Shown: positions 1-6,591, counted from the stretch's first letter. The stretch: DNA of 10,993 nucleotides from Symbiodinium natans (GCA_905221605.1 CAJNDS010001677.1:1-10993), one strand, 5' to 3'. Made by a program: numbers and translations. The notes: a model not told the origin generated them from the sequence alone.

Positions 1-75
1 AACGCTCTAAACCCCTAAAACTCCAAGCCCCTAAACCTCAAAGACCCTAGGCCCTAAGCCCCAGCACTCTAAAAT
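1..75. repeat. Degenerate CCCTAAA tract
   Basis: Irregular CCCTAAA-like units with many substitutions at the left edge. Confidence 0.6.
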
Positions 76-147
76 CTTAAAGAATCCAGCATGCCCTCCC
101 CCCCCCAAAAAAAAAAATAAAAGCAAAGAGCTCTTCCCTGTATAACT

Positions 148-292
148 ATAGGGATTCTTATTCTGTGTTTTTTGGTGGTTCTTAAGCAAATCGTAGCAAT
201 TTTTTCAGGGCAAACTAGGGATTCTTGTTATGTATTTGTGTGTTTTTTTTTGGGGGGTGGGGGGGGGTTTGTTCTTATGCAAATCGTAGTAA
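148..292. repeat. Diverged tandem duplication
   Basis: 148-199 and 215-292 share TAGGGATTCTT at the start and a (C)TTA-GCAAATCGTAG-AA block at the end. The second copy is expanded by T and G runs (241-269). Confidence 0.55.
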
Positions 293-330
293 ATGCAAAT
301 TCCCCAGTGAGGGCCCCCTGACGTGCTTCT
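226..330 (-). other. Possible 3'-most small exon
   Basis: On the minus strand GACCCCTGTCCACGCAG (about 346-330) is a good acceptor, followed by an open frame reading EARQGALTGEFAFTTICIRT until it enters C-rich then A-rich homopolymer. Beyond that the frame is meaningless (poly-Pro, poly-Lys). The plus strand shows ATTTGCAT-like sequence but nothing definable. Confidence 0.25.
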
Positions 331-361
331 GCGTGGACAGGGGTCACAGCTTTAGGGGTAC

Positions 362-480
362 GGCGCTTTGGGCTTGGTTTAGGGCTTAGGGTTTCGGGTT
401 TCGGGTTTCGGGTTCGGGTTCGGGGTCTGACGGTCGAGGTCCTTCGAGGGAGGGGGGGGGGGGGGGGGGGGGGGGTCCTA
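362..480. repeat. TTTCGGG variant tract and poly-G
   Basis: Short TTTAGGG/TTTCGGG/TTCGGG units to about 426, then a run of about 24 G at 452-475. Homopolymer length may be unreliable. Confidence 0.6.
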
Positions 481-507
481 CCCAAACCAACCAAAAGTCC
501 TCTACTC

Positions 508-689
508 TTGAAGGTTCATGGTACTCATTAACAAATTATCACTGTACTTATCACCCCCTTGTAAGCCCCTTAAGGGGGCTAATATGGGTATGAGTGCAGT
601 TGTAAGTACACTCATAACCCTAAACCCTAAACCGTGAACCCTAAACCCTAAATCCTAAACCCTGGTTAATAAGTACCATGAACCTCCAA
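508..689. repeat. Inverted-repeat element, copy 1
   Basis: Arms 508-532 and 665-689 are inverted copies with 23 of 25 bases matching (core AGGTTCATGGTACT). Inside lie CCCCCTTGTAAG (554-565), a CCCCTTAAGGGG palindrome (566-577), a second small stem (GGGTATGAGTG with CACTCATAACCC, about 585-619) and a CCCTAAA tract (614-662). It looks like a small nonautonomous element or structured RNA; no clear target-site duplication is seen. Confidence 0.5.
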
Positions 690-693
690 GTAC

Positions 694-749
694 CCACAAT
701 CTTGCCTTGATGTTCGCGCCCGCCGTCCCCATGAACCACCCGATAAGGC
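694..749 (-). CDS. Possible KH-domain core exon
   Basis: The acceptor CACCGTGTTTTCAG ends at 750; a donor candidate is TTGTGG|GTACTTGG. The 56-base exon reads GLIGWFMGTAGANIKARLW, beginning two bases into a codon. The run M-G-T-A-G-A-N-I-K resembles the (I/V)GxxGxxIK loop of type I KH domains, which bind single-stranded RNA or DNA. The rest of the fold (about 60-70 residues) is not seen, and short GxxG matches arise by chance. If the exon belongs with the finger exons upstream on the minus strand, the protein would combine C2HC fingers with a KH fold. The 3' end of this exon abuts the right arm of an inverted repeat. Confidence 0.35.
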
Positions 750-772
750 CTGAAAACACGGTGTTAGTGTTC

Positions 773-1047
773 AGGGTTTAGGGTTTAGGGTATAGGGGGA
801 AGGGTTTAGGTTTTAGGGTTTAGGGTTTCGGCTTTAGGGTTTCGGGTTTCGGGTTTAGGGTTTAGGGTTTAGGGTTTAGGGTTTAGGGGTCAGGGTTTAG
901 GGTCTAGGGTTCAGAATTTAAGGGTTGAAGGTTTAAGGCTTGAGGGGTTTGCAGCTGCTGGGGTTACAGCAGGGGTCAGCCTGCAACCCTGAACCAAGGC
1001 TGTAGGATAAGGGTTTAGGGTGTAGGGTTTAGGATTTAGGATGTATA
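773..1047. repeat. TTTAGGG tracts
   Basis: Largely TTTAGGG with TTTCGGG and single-base variants at 773-926 and again at 1005-1047, around the island at 930-1005. Confidence 0.75.
930..1005. other. Short unique island, nothing definite
   Basis: Unique sequence between two TTTAGGG tracts. On the minus strand CCTTATCCTACAG and GGTTGCAG resemble acceptors, and a short frame ADPCCNPSSCKPLKP ends in the repeat. It is too short to call. Confidence 0.2.
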
Positions 1048-1059
1048 GGGCTTGGGTAC

Positions 1060-1117
1060 CAGGACCTATTCTGTGGGGCCTGCAAAGCCTGACCCCCCCA
1101 AGGTGTGAAAGCCGTGG
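1060..1117 (-). CDS. Possible exon, Pro/Gln/Trp-rich
   Basis: After GGGTGTTGCAG (ending 1118) the minus strand reads TAFTPWGGQALQAPQNRS and then a TG|GTACCC donor candidate. The low-complexity Gln/Pro/Ala/aromatic composition is typical of disordered tails, including those of RNA-binding proteins. A longer open frame over 1126-911 is in a different frame and translates repeat. Only the splice-like borders and composition support this exon. Confidence 0.3.
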
Positions 1118-1124
1118 CTGCAAC

Positions 1125-1555
1125 ACCCCTAAACCCGTACCCTAAGCCCCAGAACCCAAAACCCTAAACCCTAAACCCTAAACCCTAAACCCTATAAACC
1201 CTATAAACCCTATAAACCCTATAAACCCTATAAACCCTATAAACCCTATAAGCCCTATAAACCCTGTAAACCCTATAAACCCTAAAAACCCTATAAACCC
1301 TATAAACCCTATAAACCCTATAAACCCTATAAACCCTAAGCCCTAAATCCGGAACCTTCCTAAACCTAAACCCTAAGCCCCAACAGCCAAAACACCCATG
1401 GGCTCTGAACTCCCAAACCCGTAAACCCGTAAACCCGAAAACCCTTAAACCCTTAAACCCTTAAACCCTTAAACCCTTAAACCCTTCAACCCTTCAACCC
1501 TTAAACCCTTAAACCCTTAACCCTTAAGCCCTTAAACCCTAAACCCCAAACCCTA
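1125..1555. repeat. CCCTAAA, CCCTATAAA and CCCTTAAA tracts
   Basis: Three successive variants: 7-base CCCTAAA (to about 1182), 9-base CCCTATAAA repeated about 16 times (1183-1345), then, after a short unique gap, 8-base CCCTTAAA (about 1436-1535). Confidence 0.8.
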
Positions 1556-1566
1556 AGCCGCCCTAC

Positions 1567-1630
1567 CGGTGCCTTGCATGCTGGCATCGATGTACACTGT
1601 GGCCTCTCCCTGCCGTGAATTCTGCTGCGC
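1567..1630 (-). CDS. Possible exon of unknown function
   Basis: The minus strand reads AQQNSRQGEATVYIDASMQG and TG, ending at CACCG|GTAGGG. A weak acceptor, AAATCCCCCAAG, ends at 1631. Codons are mostly GC-rich at position three and the sequence is of mixed composition. It lies between the CCCTTAAA-type tract on the left and a TTAGGGC tract on the right. No family is recognised. Confidence 0.35.
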
Positions 1631-1675
1631 CTTGGGGGATTTCATGGGTAGGTCATGGCTGGTACGAGTACAAGC

Positions 1676-1800
1676 AGGGTTTAGGGCTTAGGGCTTAGGG
1701 CTTAGGGCTTAGGGCTTAGGGTTTAGGGTTTAGGGTTTAGGGTTTAGGGTGTGGGGTTTAGGGTGTAGGGAGTTTAGGGTTTTGGGGGGTTTAGGCCTTG
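1676..1800. repeat. TTAGGGC then TTTAGGG tract
   Basis: About six TTAGGGC units followed by TTTAGGG units. Confidence 0.8.
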
Positions 1801-1900
1801 AGGCGGCACTTGGAGGTAGTTCGCCTTTAGGAGATTGGGCTCAGGGCTTTAAGATGATCCCAAGCCTCCTGAGACCAGACGCCTGAAACCTAGAAGCCTA
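1801..1900. other. Unique island, nothing recognised
   Basis: Unique sequence between a TTTAGGG tract and a CCCTAAA tract. Short minus-strand frames follow CAG triplets (for example EAWDHLKALSPIS), but none has good borders at both ends. Confidence 0.2.
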
Positions 1901-1901
1901 C

Positions 1902-1960
1902 AAACCCTAAACCCTAAACCCTAAACCCTAAACCCTAAACCCCTCAACCCGAAACCCTCA
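1902..1960. repeat. CCCTAAA tract
   Basis: About six clean units, then degenerate. A further short tract lies at 2189-2224. Confidence 0.8.
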
Positions 1961-1965
1961 AGCCC

Positions 1966-2066
1966 TTTCCCAAGGCCTCTTGGTGCCAGGACTCTTCTTT
2001 CCTGCTTTGGTGCCTCCGGGTTAGCTGGAGGCCATGGTGGCTGAGCCGCTCGCCCAAACCCCTAAT
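1966..2066 (-). other. Unique island, weak coding signal
   Basis: A GC-rich unique block. On the minus strand GGAGGCACCAAAGCAG followed by GAAAGAAGAG could be an acceptor and exon start, with an open frame PKQERRVLAPRGLGKGLEG into the flanking repeat. Other frames are also open. Nothing is recognised. Confidence 0.2.
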
Positions 2067-2088
2067 GTCTGAAATCCTAGCCCTAAAC

Positions 2089-2191
2089 CCTGAAGACGCC
2101 AAAGGCCTGGCCAGCGAATTCGCATTAATTCAGTCCTACGTAGTTTGTCTCCAAGGAGCTTCTTCGAGACAGTCCGCAAGAATGCATGCAT
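2089..2191 (-). CDS. Possible basic exon of unknown function
   Basis: The minus strand is open from 2191 to the repeat and reads HAFLRTVSKKLLGDKLRRTE followed by LMRIRWPGLWRLQ. A donor-like CTTCAG|GGTTTAG lies at the end. The basic amphipathic composition looks like real protein. The plus strand is also open (DAKGLASEFALIQ...), so strand choice rests on its agreement with neighbouring minus-strand exons. Confidence 0.33.
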
Positions 2192-2223
2192 AAACCATAA
2201 ACCCTAAACCCTAAACCCTAAAC

Positions 2224-2309
2224 CGCAGTGGGCCTGGCCTTGCCGGCCTTGAATCGGGTGCGGATGCCTGTGCCGCTTGCTTGTCGTCCTTCTTTTGCTG
2301 CTTTGACTC
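2224..2309 (-). CDS. Exon for a Lys/Gln-rich linker
   Basis: After ACACTGCAG (ending 2310) the minus strand reads ESKQQKKDDKQAAQASAPDS then RPARPGP, and ends at CACTGCG|GTTTAG, again using a telomere-like donor. In this frame the exon ends two bases into a codon. Another frame is open too and would be Arg/Ser/His-rich. Composition suggests a disordered basic linker in either case. CCCTAAA lies on its left and a long TTTAGGG tract on its right. Confidence 0.4.
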
Positions 2310-2316
2310 CTGCAGT

Positions 2317-2553
2317 GTTTAGGGTGTAGGGTTTAGGGTTTAGGGTTTAGGGTTTAGGGTTTAGGGTTTAGGGCCTAGGGTTTAGGGTTTAGGGTTTTGG
2401 GGTTTAGGGTTTAGGGTTTAGGGTTTAGGGTTTTGGGTTTAGTGTTTAGGTTTTAGGGTTTAGGGTTTAGGGTTTAGGGTTTAGGGTTTAGGGTTTAGGG
2501 TTTAGGGTTTAGGGTTTAGGGTTTAGGGTTTAGGGTTTAGGGTTTAGGGTTTA
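2317..2553. repeat. TTTAGGG tract
   Basis: About 33 units, mostly perfect, with a few TTTTGGG and TTTAGTG variants. Confidence 0.9.
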
Positions 2554-2555
2554 GA

Positions 2556-2914
2556 GAAATTGTATAGGGTTTGTGTCCGGAGTTTTGGGCGGGTTTTGGG
2601 CGGGTTTTGGGTGGGTTTTGGGCGAAAGTTTTGGGCGAAAGTTTTGGGCGAAAGTTTTGGGCGAAAGTTTTGGGCGAAAGTTTTGGGCGAGTTTTCTTTT
2701 TTGCTTTCGCAGAAATTGTATAGTCCTGTCCGGAGTTTGGGGCGGGTTTTGGGGTGGTTTTGTAAAGAAATTGTATAGGGTTCAGGTCCGGAGTTTTGAG
2801 CGAAGTTTTTTGTTTTGCTTGCCATGTAAGTTGAAATTGTGAGGCCTCTTAAGGCCTTTGAAACCTTGTTTAAGTTGAAATTTTGGGCCTCTGAAGGCTT
2901 TTGAAGCCTTGGTC
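2556..2914. repeat. Minisatellite block
   Basis: A GAAATTGTATAG...GTCCGGAGTTT unit occurs near 2556, 2712 and 2767. Between the first two lies a 13-base GTTTTGGGCGAAA unit in about five tandem copies (2616-2690). A 44-base unit beginning AAGTTGAAATT is duplicated at 2828-2871 and 2872-2914 with divergence. Open frames here are repeat translations. Confidence 0.7.
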
Positions 2915-3045
2915 AAGTAAGTCGACTATTTTGCAGCCAAGGGCGTTTTGGATCTCTTTACTTAGATGGTTTTTGGAATTTTGTTCGGGGAAGGGGTTGT
3001 AAGTTCAGAATCATATCACATACAATTTCTATTTATCCGGGTCTT
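2915..3045. other. Unique AT-richer stretch
   Basis: No coding signal is seen. TACAATTTCT near 3021 is an inverted copy of the AGAAATTGTA found in the minisatellite. Confidence 0.4.
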
Positions 3046-3379
3046 GAGGGTTTAGGGTTTAGGGTTTAGGGTTTAGGGTTAGGGTTTAGGGTTTAGGGTT
3101 TAGGGTTTAGGGTTTAGGGTTTAGGGTTTAGGGTTTAGGGTTTATGGTTTCGGGTTTAGGGTTTAGGGTTTAGGGTTTAGGGTTTAGGGTTTAGGGTTTA
3201 GGGTTTAGGGTTTAGGGTTTAGGGTTTAGGGTTTAGGGTTTAGGGTTTAGGGTTTAGGGTTTAGGGTTTAGGGCTTCGGGTTTAGGGTTTGGGGTTTAGG
3301 GTTTGGGGTTTGGGGTTTAGGGTTTAGGGTTTAGGGTTTAGGGTTTAGGGTTTAGGGTTTAGGGTTTAGGGTTTAGGGT
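3046..3379. repeat. Long TTTAGGG tract
   Basis: About 47 units, nearly all perfect, with a few TTTGGGG, TTTCGGG and one deleted unit. It is the longest pure tract in the window. Confidence 0.92.
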
Positions 3380-3415
3380 CAGCTGCCCAAGAGTAGAGGA
3401 AGCAAAAGGAGCCTC

Positions 3416-3476
3416 AACCCTAAACCCTAAACCCTATACCCTAAACGCTAAACCCTAAACCCTAAACCCTAAACCT
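3416..3476. repeat. CCCTAAA tract
   Basis: About eight units, inverted relative to 3046-3379 and only about 37 bases from it. Confidence 0.85.
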
Positions 3477-3572
3477 GAAAGAGAAGAGTGGCGAGTCCTC
3501 CTTCTTCTCCAGCTTTTCCTGCGTCTTCTGCTTCTTCGGCGTGGAGGTGTGGCCTATACTGAACTTGGAACC
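3475..3572 (-). CDS. Exon for a charged linker, two possible frames
   Basis: The acceptor is CATCTGATTTTTGCCAG (ending 3573) after a T-rich intron; the donor is CTTTCAG|GTTTAG, using the first telomere-like repeat. The frame starting GGT-TCC reads GSKFSIGHTSTPKKQKTQEK then LEKKEDSPLFSF, a Lys/Glu-rich, probably disordered or coiled linker. The frame starting TTC-CAA is also open (FQVQYRPHLHAEEAEDAGKA...) and acidic. The first frame gives a phase-2 end like the neighbouring exons, so I prefer it, without proof. The splice borders are better supported than the product. Confidence 0.45.
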
Positions 3573-3687
3573 CTGGCAAAAATCAGATGCTTTAGCTGTT
3601 TTTGTAAAGAATCAAAGTGCCGAAAAAGTAAAAATGTTGATAATTTAAAGTGCCCAAAATTTTTATTATTAAAAAAAAAAAAAAAAC

Positions 3688-3813
3688 ATTCCAAATATCC
3701 CTCAGGGGCTTGAAGGGCTTGCCGGACGCTTCGAGCTGCCGGCACGGTCGCCAGGAGGGCCCTGCTTGCCGGAACTGGCGGCACGTGAAGCGCCGCCTTT
3801 CCTGCAGAACTTG
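3688..3813 (-). CDS. Possible GC-rich exon before a T-rich intron
   Basis: The acceptor CCTTTTCCAAATTGTACCCCAG ends at 3814 and a possible donor is GAAT|GTTTTT at 3687. Two minus-strand frames look protein-like. One reads QVLQERRRFTCRQFRQAGPS and continues with another Cys and PFKPLRDIWN. The other is a Ser/Gly/Lys/Pro-rich stretch that stops near 3705. The T-rich run 3687-3658 just beyond belongs to an intron. Local GC is far above that of the intron (about 3595-3690). No family is recognised. Confidence 0.38.
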
Positions 3814-3862
3814 CTGGGGTACAATTTGGAAAAGGATCATGTTTGTTCCTTACTGTTTTAGT

Positions 3863-3955
3863 ACCCTAAACCCTAAACCCTAAACCCTAAACCCTAAACC
3901 CTAAACCCTAAACCCTAAACCCTAAACCCTAAACCCTAAACCCTAAACCCTAAAT
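3863..3955. repeat. CCCTAAA tract
   Basis: Thirteen clean units between the 3813-3688 and 4056-3972 islands. Confidence 0.9.
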
Positions 3956-3971
3956 CTGTAAAAAGATGTTT

Positions 3972-4056
3972 TCAGCAACTGCCCAGCTTCCTGCAGTGCA
4001 TGATGTGCAAGGGGTAGTCCTTCGCAGCCATGGCCTTCCCGCACACGACGCAGGTC
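3972..4056 (-). CDS. Exon encoding a complete C2HC zinc finger ending in a stop (finger D)
   Basis: The minus strand reads TCVVCGKAMAAKDYPLHIMHC in two overlapping halves: knuckle CVVC with Cys at 4052-4050 and 4043-4041, eleven residues, His 4007-4005, three residues, Cys 3995-3993. RKLGS and a final Cys (3977-3975) follow, then TGA at 3974-3972. The GKAM after the knuckle is like the Gly-Arg/Lys that follows the second Cys in ZC2HC1-type fingers. A likely acceptor is CATCCGAAG ending at 4057, which puts one base of a split codon at the exon start, as in the 4319 and 7196 exons. The frame is also open upstream to about 4120, with ATG codons, so a longer first exon cannot be excluded. CCCTAAA tracts lie on both sides. 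Confidence 0.6.
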
Positions 4057-4144
4057 CTTCGGATGCCGTGGGGGAGCTCAAAAGCAGTGACCATGAGCAT
4101 ACTTGCAGAGGCATGTAGTCTCCCTAAGGCGACATGGGTGACGT

Positions 4145-4227
4145 CAACCCTAAGCCCTAAACCCTAAACCCTAAACCCTCAACCCTAAACCCTAAACCCT
4201 AAAACCTAAACCCTAAACCCTAAACCC
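4145..4227. repeat. CCCTAAA tract
   Basis: About eleven units with occasional substitutions. Its right edge supplies the donor candidate of finger E. Confidence 0.85.
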
Positions 4228-4319
4228 CCCAGAGGCAGCCCAGGTACTTGGCTTGCTTGCAGCTGATTAGGTGGGCCGACATCTGGGACTTCAGGATGTG
4301 CTCCCCACAGCCGGCGCAC
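4226..4319 (-). CDS. Exon encoding a complete C2HC zinc finger (finger E)
   Basis: The acceptor is a strong CTTCACATCCTCTCGTCCAG ending at 4320. The exon opens with the third base of a codon, then Cys 4318-4316, AG, Cys 4309-4307, eleven residues (GEHILKSQMSA), His 4273-4271, LIS, Cys 4261-4259, KQAKYLG and Cys 4237-4235. It then runs CLWG into a TTTAGGG-sense tract (minus strand), whose GGG|GTTTAG offers a donor. Joining to exon 4458-4423 restores a Trp codon (TG+G) and gives YYCFWCAGCG, placing an extra Cys three residues before the knuckle. A longer minus-strand open frame through 4418-4206 is in a different frame and ignores the introns. Confidence 0.65.
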
Positions 4320-4327
4320 CTGGACGA

Positions 4328-4422
4328 GAGGATGTGAAGTAGGGTTTATATTTCTCAACGGACACCCGGACACCCGGTATATACACTCACCAAGACTAAA
4401 GAGTAACTTTACATACACTCAC
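4328..4422 (-). promoter_or_regulatory. Intron with duplicated donor site
   Basis: Minus-strand intron between the 4458-4423 and 4319-4226 exons. The used donor is G|GTGAGTGTATGT (GT at 4422). A second copy, G|GTGAGTGTATAT, has its GT at 4390-4389, in a roughly 32-base near-duplicate. Use of the second would read TGG then TGA, closing the frame. A tandem GGTGTCC pair follows. Confidence 0.45.
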
Positions 4423-4458
4423 CAAAAACAGTAGTATCTACCCTTCTTCAGACGACCC
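4423..4458 (-). CDS. Small exon spliced to finger E
   Basis: A 36-base minus-strand exon between an acceptor GAGCTCAG (ending 4459) and a near-consensus donor TTTTTG|GTGAGTG (GT at 4422-4421). It encodes GRLKKGRYYCF plus two bases of the Trp codon completed by the exon at 4319. The junction leaves the finger E frame open and adds a Cys upstream of the CAGC knuckle, which matches the Cys-rich lead-in of fingers A and B. It begins with the last base of a split codon, so it also receives a phase-2 intron. Confidence 0.6.
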
Positions 4459-4570
4459 CTGAGCTCCCCCACAAGGTTTGTAGAGGGGTGTTGCTTAAGG
4501 GCCAACGTTTAGGGCAAACCCTAAACCCTAGATCCCGAAATCCCTAAACGCTACTTCAGCTCGCACTCAC

Positions 4571-4609
4571 CTTAATGGGGCTTCAAAGTAGGGTCACGTT
4601 TGCCCAAAC
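4571..4609 (-). CDS. Possible 39-base exon upstream of finger E
   Basis: On the minus strand this piece has textbook borders: CGGGCCTCTGTATTGCAG before it and CATTAAG|GTGAGTGCG after it. Its last two bases (AG) complete a codon with the first base of exon 4458-4423, and the joined frame reads PYFEAPLRGRLKKGR without a break. Read from the acceptor, however, this frame holds a TGA at 4596-4594, and the other two frames also have stops. It may therefore be noncoding, a shorter exon using an internal AG near 4583, or part of a pseudogene. Splice signals are seen directly; coding status is open. Confidence 0.4.
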
Positions 4610-4639
4610 CTGCAATACAGAGGCCCGAATACATGATGC

Positions 4640-4815
4640 CCAAGATCACGCCCACCATACAGTACGTGCATTACACACATTACATCCACATCTTGCATTT
4701 CATATACTACATACATTACATGCATTACATGTGTAACATACATAACATACTTCACGTACGTTGCACATTAATTAATTACTAGGCATTGCACACATTGCAT
4801 ATGTCATACAAGCAT
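4640..4815. repeat. CATTACA-type degenerate repeat
   Basis: AT-rich imperfect repeats of ACAT/CATTACA/CATACAT with no coding signal. Confidence 0.6.
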
Positions 4816-6010
4816 GGAGGCATTGATTAGTCATTTCATGCATTTTCGTGTGCAGTCATTCGTTCTCGTTTTCTTTCATTCATTCATGCTCGTTTTCTTT
4901 CATTTCATTTCATTTCATTTAATGTCATTTCATTCCTTTTCATATCATTTCATTCCATTTCATTCCATTTCAGTCCATTCCATTCCATTCCATTTCATGT
5001 CATTTCATTTCTTCCGTTCTTGCATTTCTTTCATTTCATTCATTCTACCATTCATTCATCCATTCATTCATTTCATTTCATTTCGTTTCGTTTCGTTTCA
5101 TTTGATTTCATTCATTCAATCATTCATTCCTTCCTTCATTCATTCATTCATTCTCTCATTCATGTCATTCATGCATTCATTTCATTCATTTCATTCATTT
5201 CATTCATTTCATTCATTTCATTCATTTCATTCATTTCATTCATTTCATTCATTTCATTCATTTCATTCATTTCATTCATTTCATTCATTTCATTCATTTC
5301 ATTCATTTCATTCATTTCATTCATTTCATTCATGTCATTCATGTCATTCATCATTCATTTCATTCATGTCATTCATGTCATTCATGTCATTCATTCATGT
5401 CATTCATGTCATTCATTTCATTCATTTCATTCATTTCATTCATCTCATTCATTTCATTCATTTCATTCATTTCATTCATTTCATTCATTTCATTCATTTC
5501 ATTCATTTCATTCATTTCATTCATTTCATTCATTTCATTCATTTCATTCATTGCATTCATTGCATTCATTGCATTCATTGCATTCATTTCATTCATTTCA
5601 TTCATTTCATTCATTTCATTCATTTCATTCATTTCATTCATTTCATTCATTTCATTCATTTCATTCATTTCATTCATTTCATTCATTTCATTCATTTCAT
5701 TCATTTCATTCATTTCATTTCGTTTCATTTCATTTCATTTCATTTCATTTAGTTCCATTCTATTCCATTCCATTTCATTTCATTCAATTGATTCAGTCTT
5801 TCATCTCATTCATTCATTCGTTCGTTCATTCATTCATTCGTTCATTCACTCATTCATTTCATTCACTCATTCATTCCTTTCACTCCGTTCATTCCTTTCA
5901 CTTTCATTGATTCATTCATTCAATCATTCATCCATTCATCCATATCATTCATTTCATTTCATTTCATCTCATTTCATTTCACTCCACTTCATTGAATTTC
6001 ATTCCTCCGC
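4816..6010. repeat. ATTCATTTC satellite with degenerate flanks
   Basis: The core (about 5163-5720) is a 9-base unit ATTCATTTC repeated about 60 times. Variants cluster: ATTCATGTC near 5328-5412 and ATTCATTGC four times near 5548-5585. Flanks are imperfect TTCA/CATTT pentamer and tetramer repeats. The 300-residue open frames over this region (Phe-Ile-Ser, His-Ser-Phe or Met-Asn-Glu tripeptides) are simply the 9-base repeat translated. Confidence 0.9.
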
Positions 6011-6156
6011 TTAATATGCCATTTGGTTCATTCCTGTCTTTCTTTTCAGTTCGTTCAATTCGTTACGTGAATTCATTACAGTCATTCAGTCATGAGTTTC
6101 ATCGACTCATTCGTTTCATCCAATGCCATCCATGCAATCACGCTTTCATGCTTCCG
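6011..6156. other. Unique transition out of the satellite
   Basis: Decaying TTCA-like sequence with nothing recognised. Confidence 0.4.
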
Positions 6157-6213
6157 CCCCTAAACCCTAAAATGAACCCTAAACCCTAAACCCCAAACCC
6201 TAAACCCTAAACT
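6157..6213. repeat. CCCTAAA tract
   Basis: Seven or so units with minor variation. Confidence 0.8.
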
Positions 6214-6293
6214 GTGGTATTCTCGTGTGTCCCACCCCACCTTCCGTGCTGAACTTAGAAAACAAACCCTCATGACTGCCCCTTTTTGAGACG
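6214..6293. other. Unique island with one acceptor-like site
   Basis: On the minus strand GGTTTGTTTTCTAAGTTCAG (about 6268-6249) has a branch-like CTAAG and a good acceptor, followed by about 35 bases to a GTTTAG donor. Two of three frames are open. A 33-36 base exon is possible but unproven. Confidence 0.25.
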
Positions 6294-6473
6294 TTTGGGG
6301 TTTGGGGTTTGGGGTTTGGGGTTTGGGGTTTGGGGTTTGGGGTTTGGGGTTTGGGGTTTGGGGTTTGGGGTTTGGGGTTTGGGGTTTGGGGTTTGGGGTT
6401 TGGGGTTTGGGGTTTGGGGTTTGGGGTTTGGGGCTAAAGTTTAGGGTTTAGGGTTTAGGGCTTAGGGTTTAGG
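6294..6473. repeat. TTTGGGG tract then TTTAGGG
   Basis: About 20 perfect 7-base TTTGGGG units (6294-6433), then a few TTTAGGG units. Confidence 0.9.
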
Positions 6474-6548
6474 GCCCACACTCCAAACCAAAGCGAGGGC
6501 ACTTCTCATGTTCTGGACACTTGGAGGCGTGGTCCTCGCTGCAACGAT
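6469..6548 (-). CDS. Exon with the C-terminal half of a C2HC finger (finger F)
   Basis: After GAATTGCAG (acceptor ending 6549) the minus strand reads RCSEDHASKCPEHEKC: Cys 6543-6541, His 6531-6529, three residues, Cys 6519-6517, five residues, Cys 6501-6499, then PRFGLECGP and a TAA at 6471-6469 inside the adjoining TTTAGGG tract. The His-x3-Cys-x5-Cys tail matches the tail of fingers C and D, but the CxxC knuckle is absent and would have to come from another exon. The exon opens with two bases of a split codon (phase 1). The stop is created by the repeat, so a donor may lie just before it. Confidence 0.45.
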
Positions 6549-6591
6549 CTGCAATTCAAATGGGCTTCCAGGCGTCGATTTCGGAGAGAAC

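Noticed and set aside
930-985. Minus-strand CCNPSSCK resembling a disintegrin-type Cys pattern
   Set aside because: Only about 15 residues with no other Cys of such a domain; a chance match.
2544-2842. Open frames on both strands over the minisatellite
   Set aside because: The repeated units give repeated peptides on both strands, with no splice borders and no recognisable domain.
4206-4418. Minus-strand open frame of 70 codons
   Set aside because: It reads through a convincing intron and is in a different frame from the C2HC finger.
4814-5910. Two plus-strand open frames of about 300 codons (His/Ser/Phe/Ile-rich) and minus-strand Met-Asn-Glu repeats
   Set aside because: They are translations of the 9-base ATTCATTTC satellite, whose unit is a multiple of three and lacks stops in these frames. 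There is no non-repeat domain.
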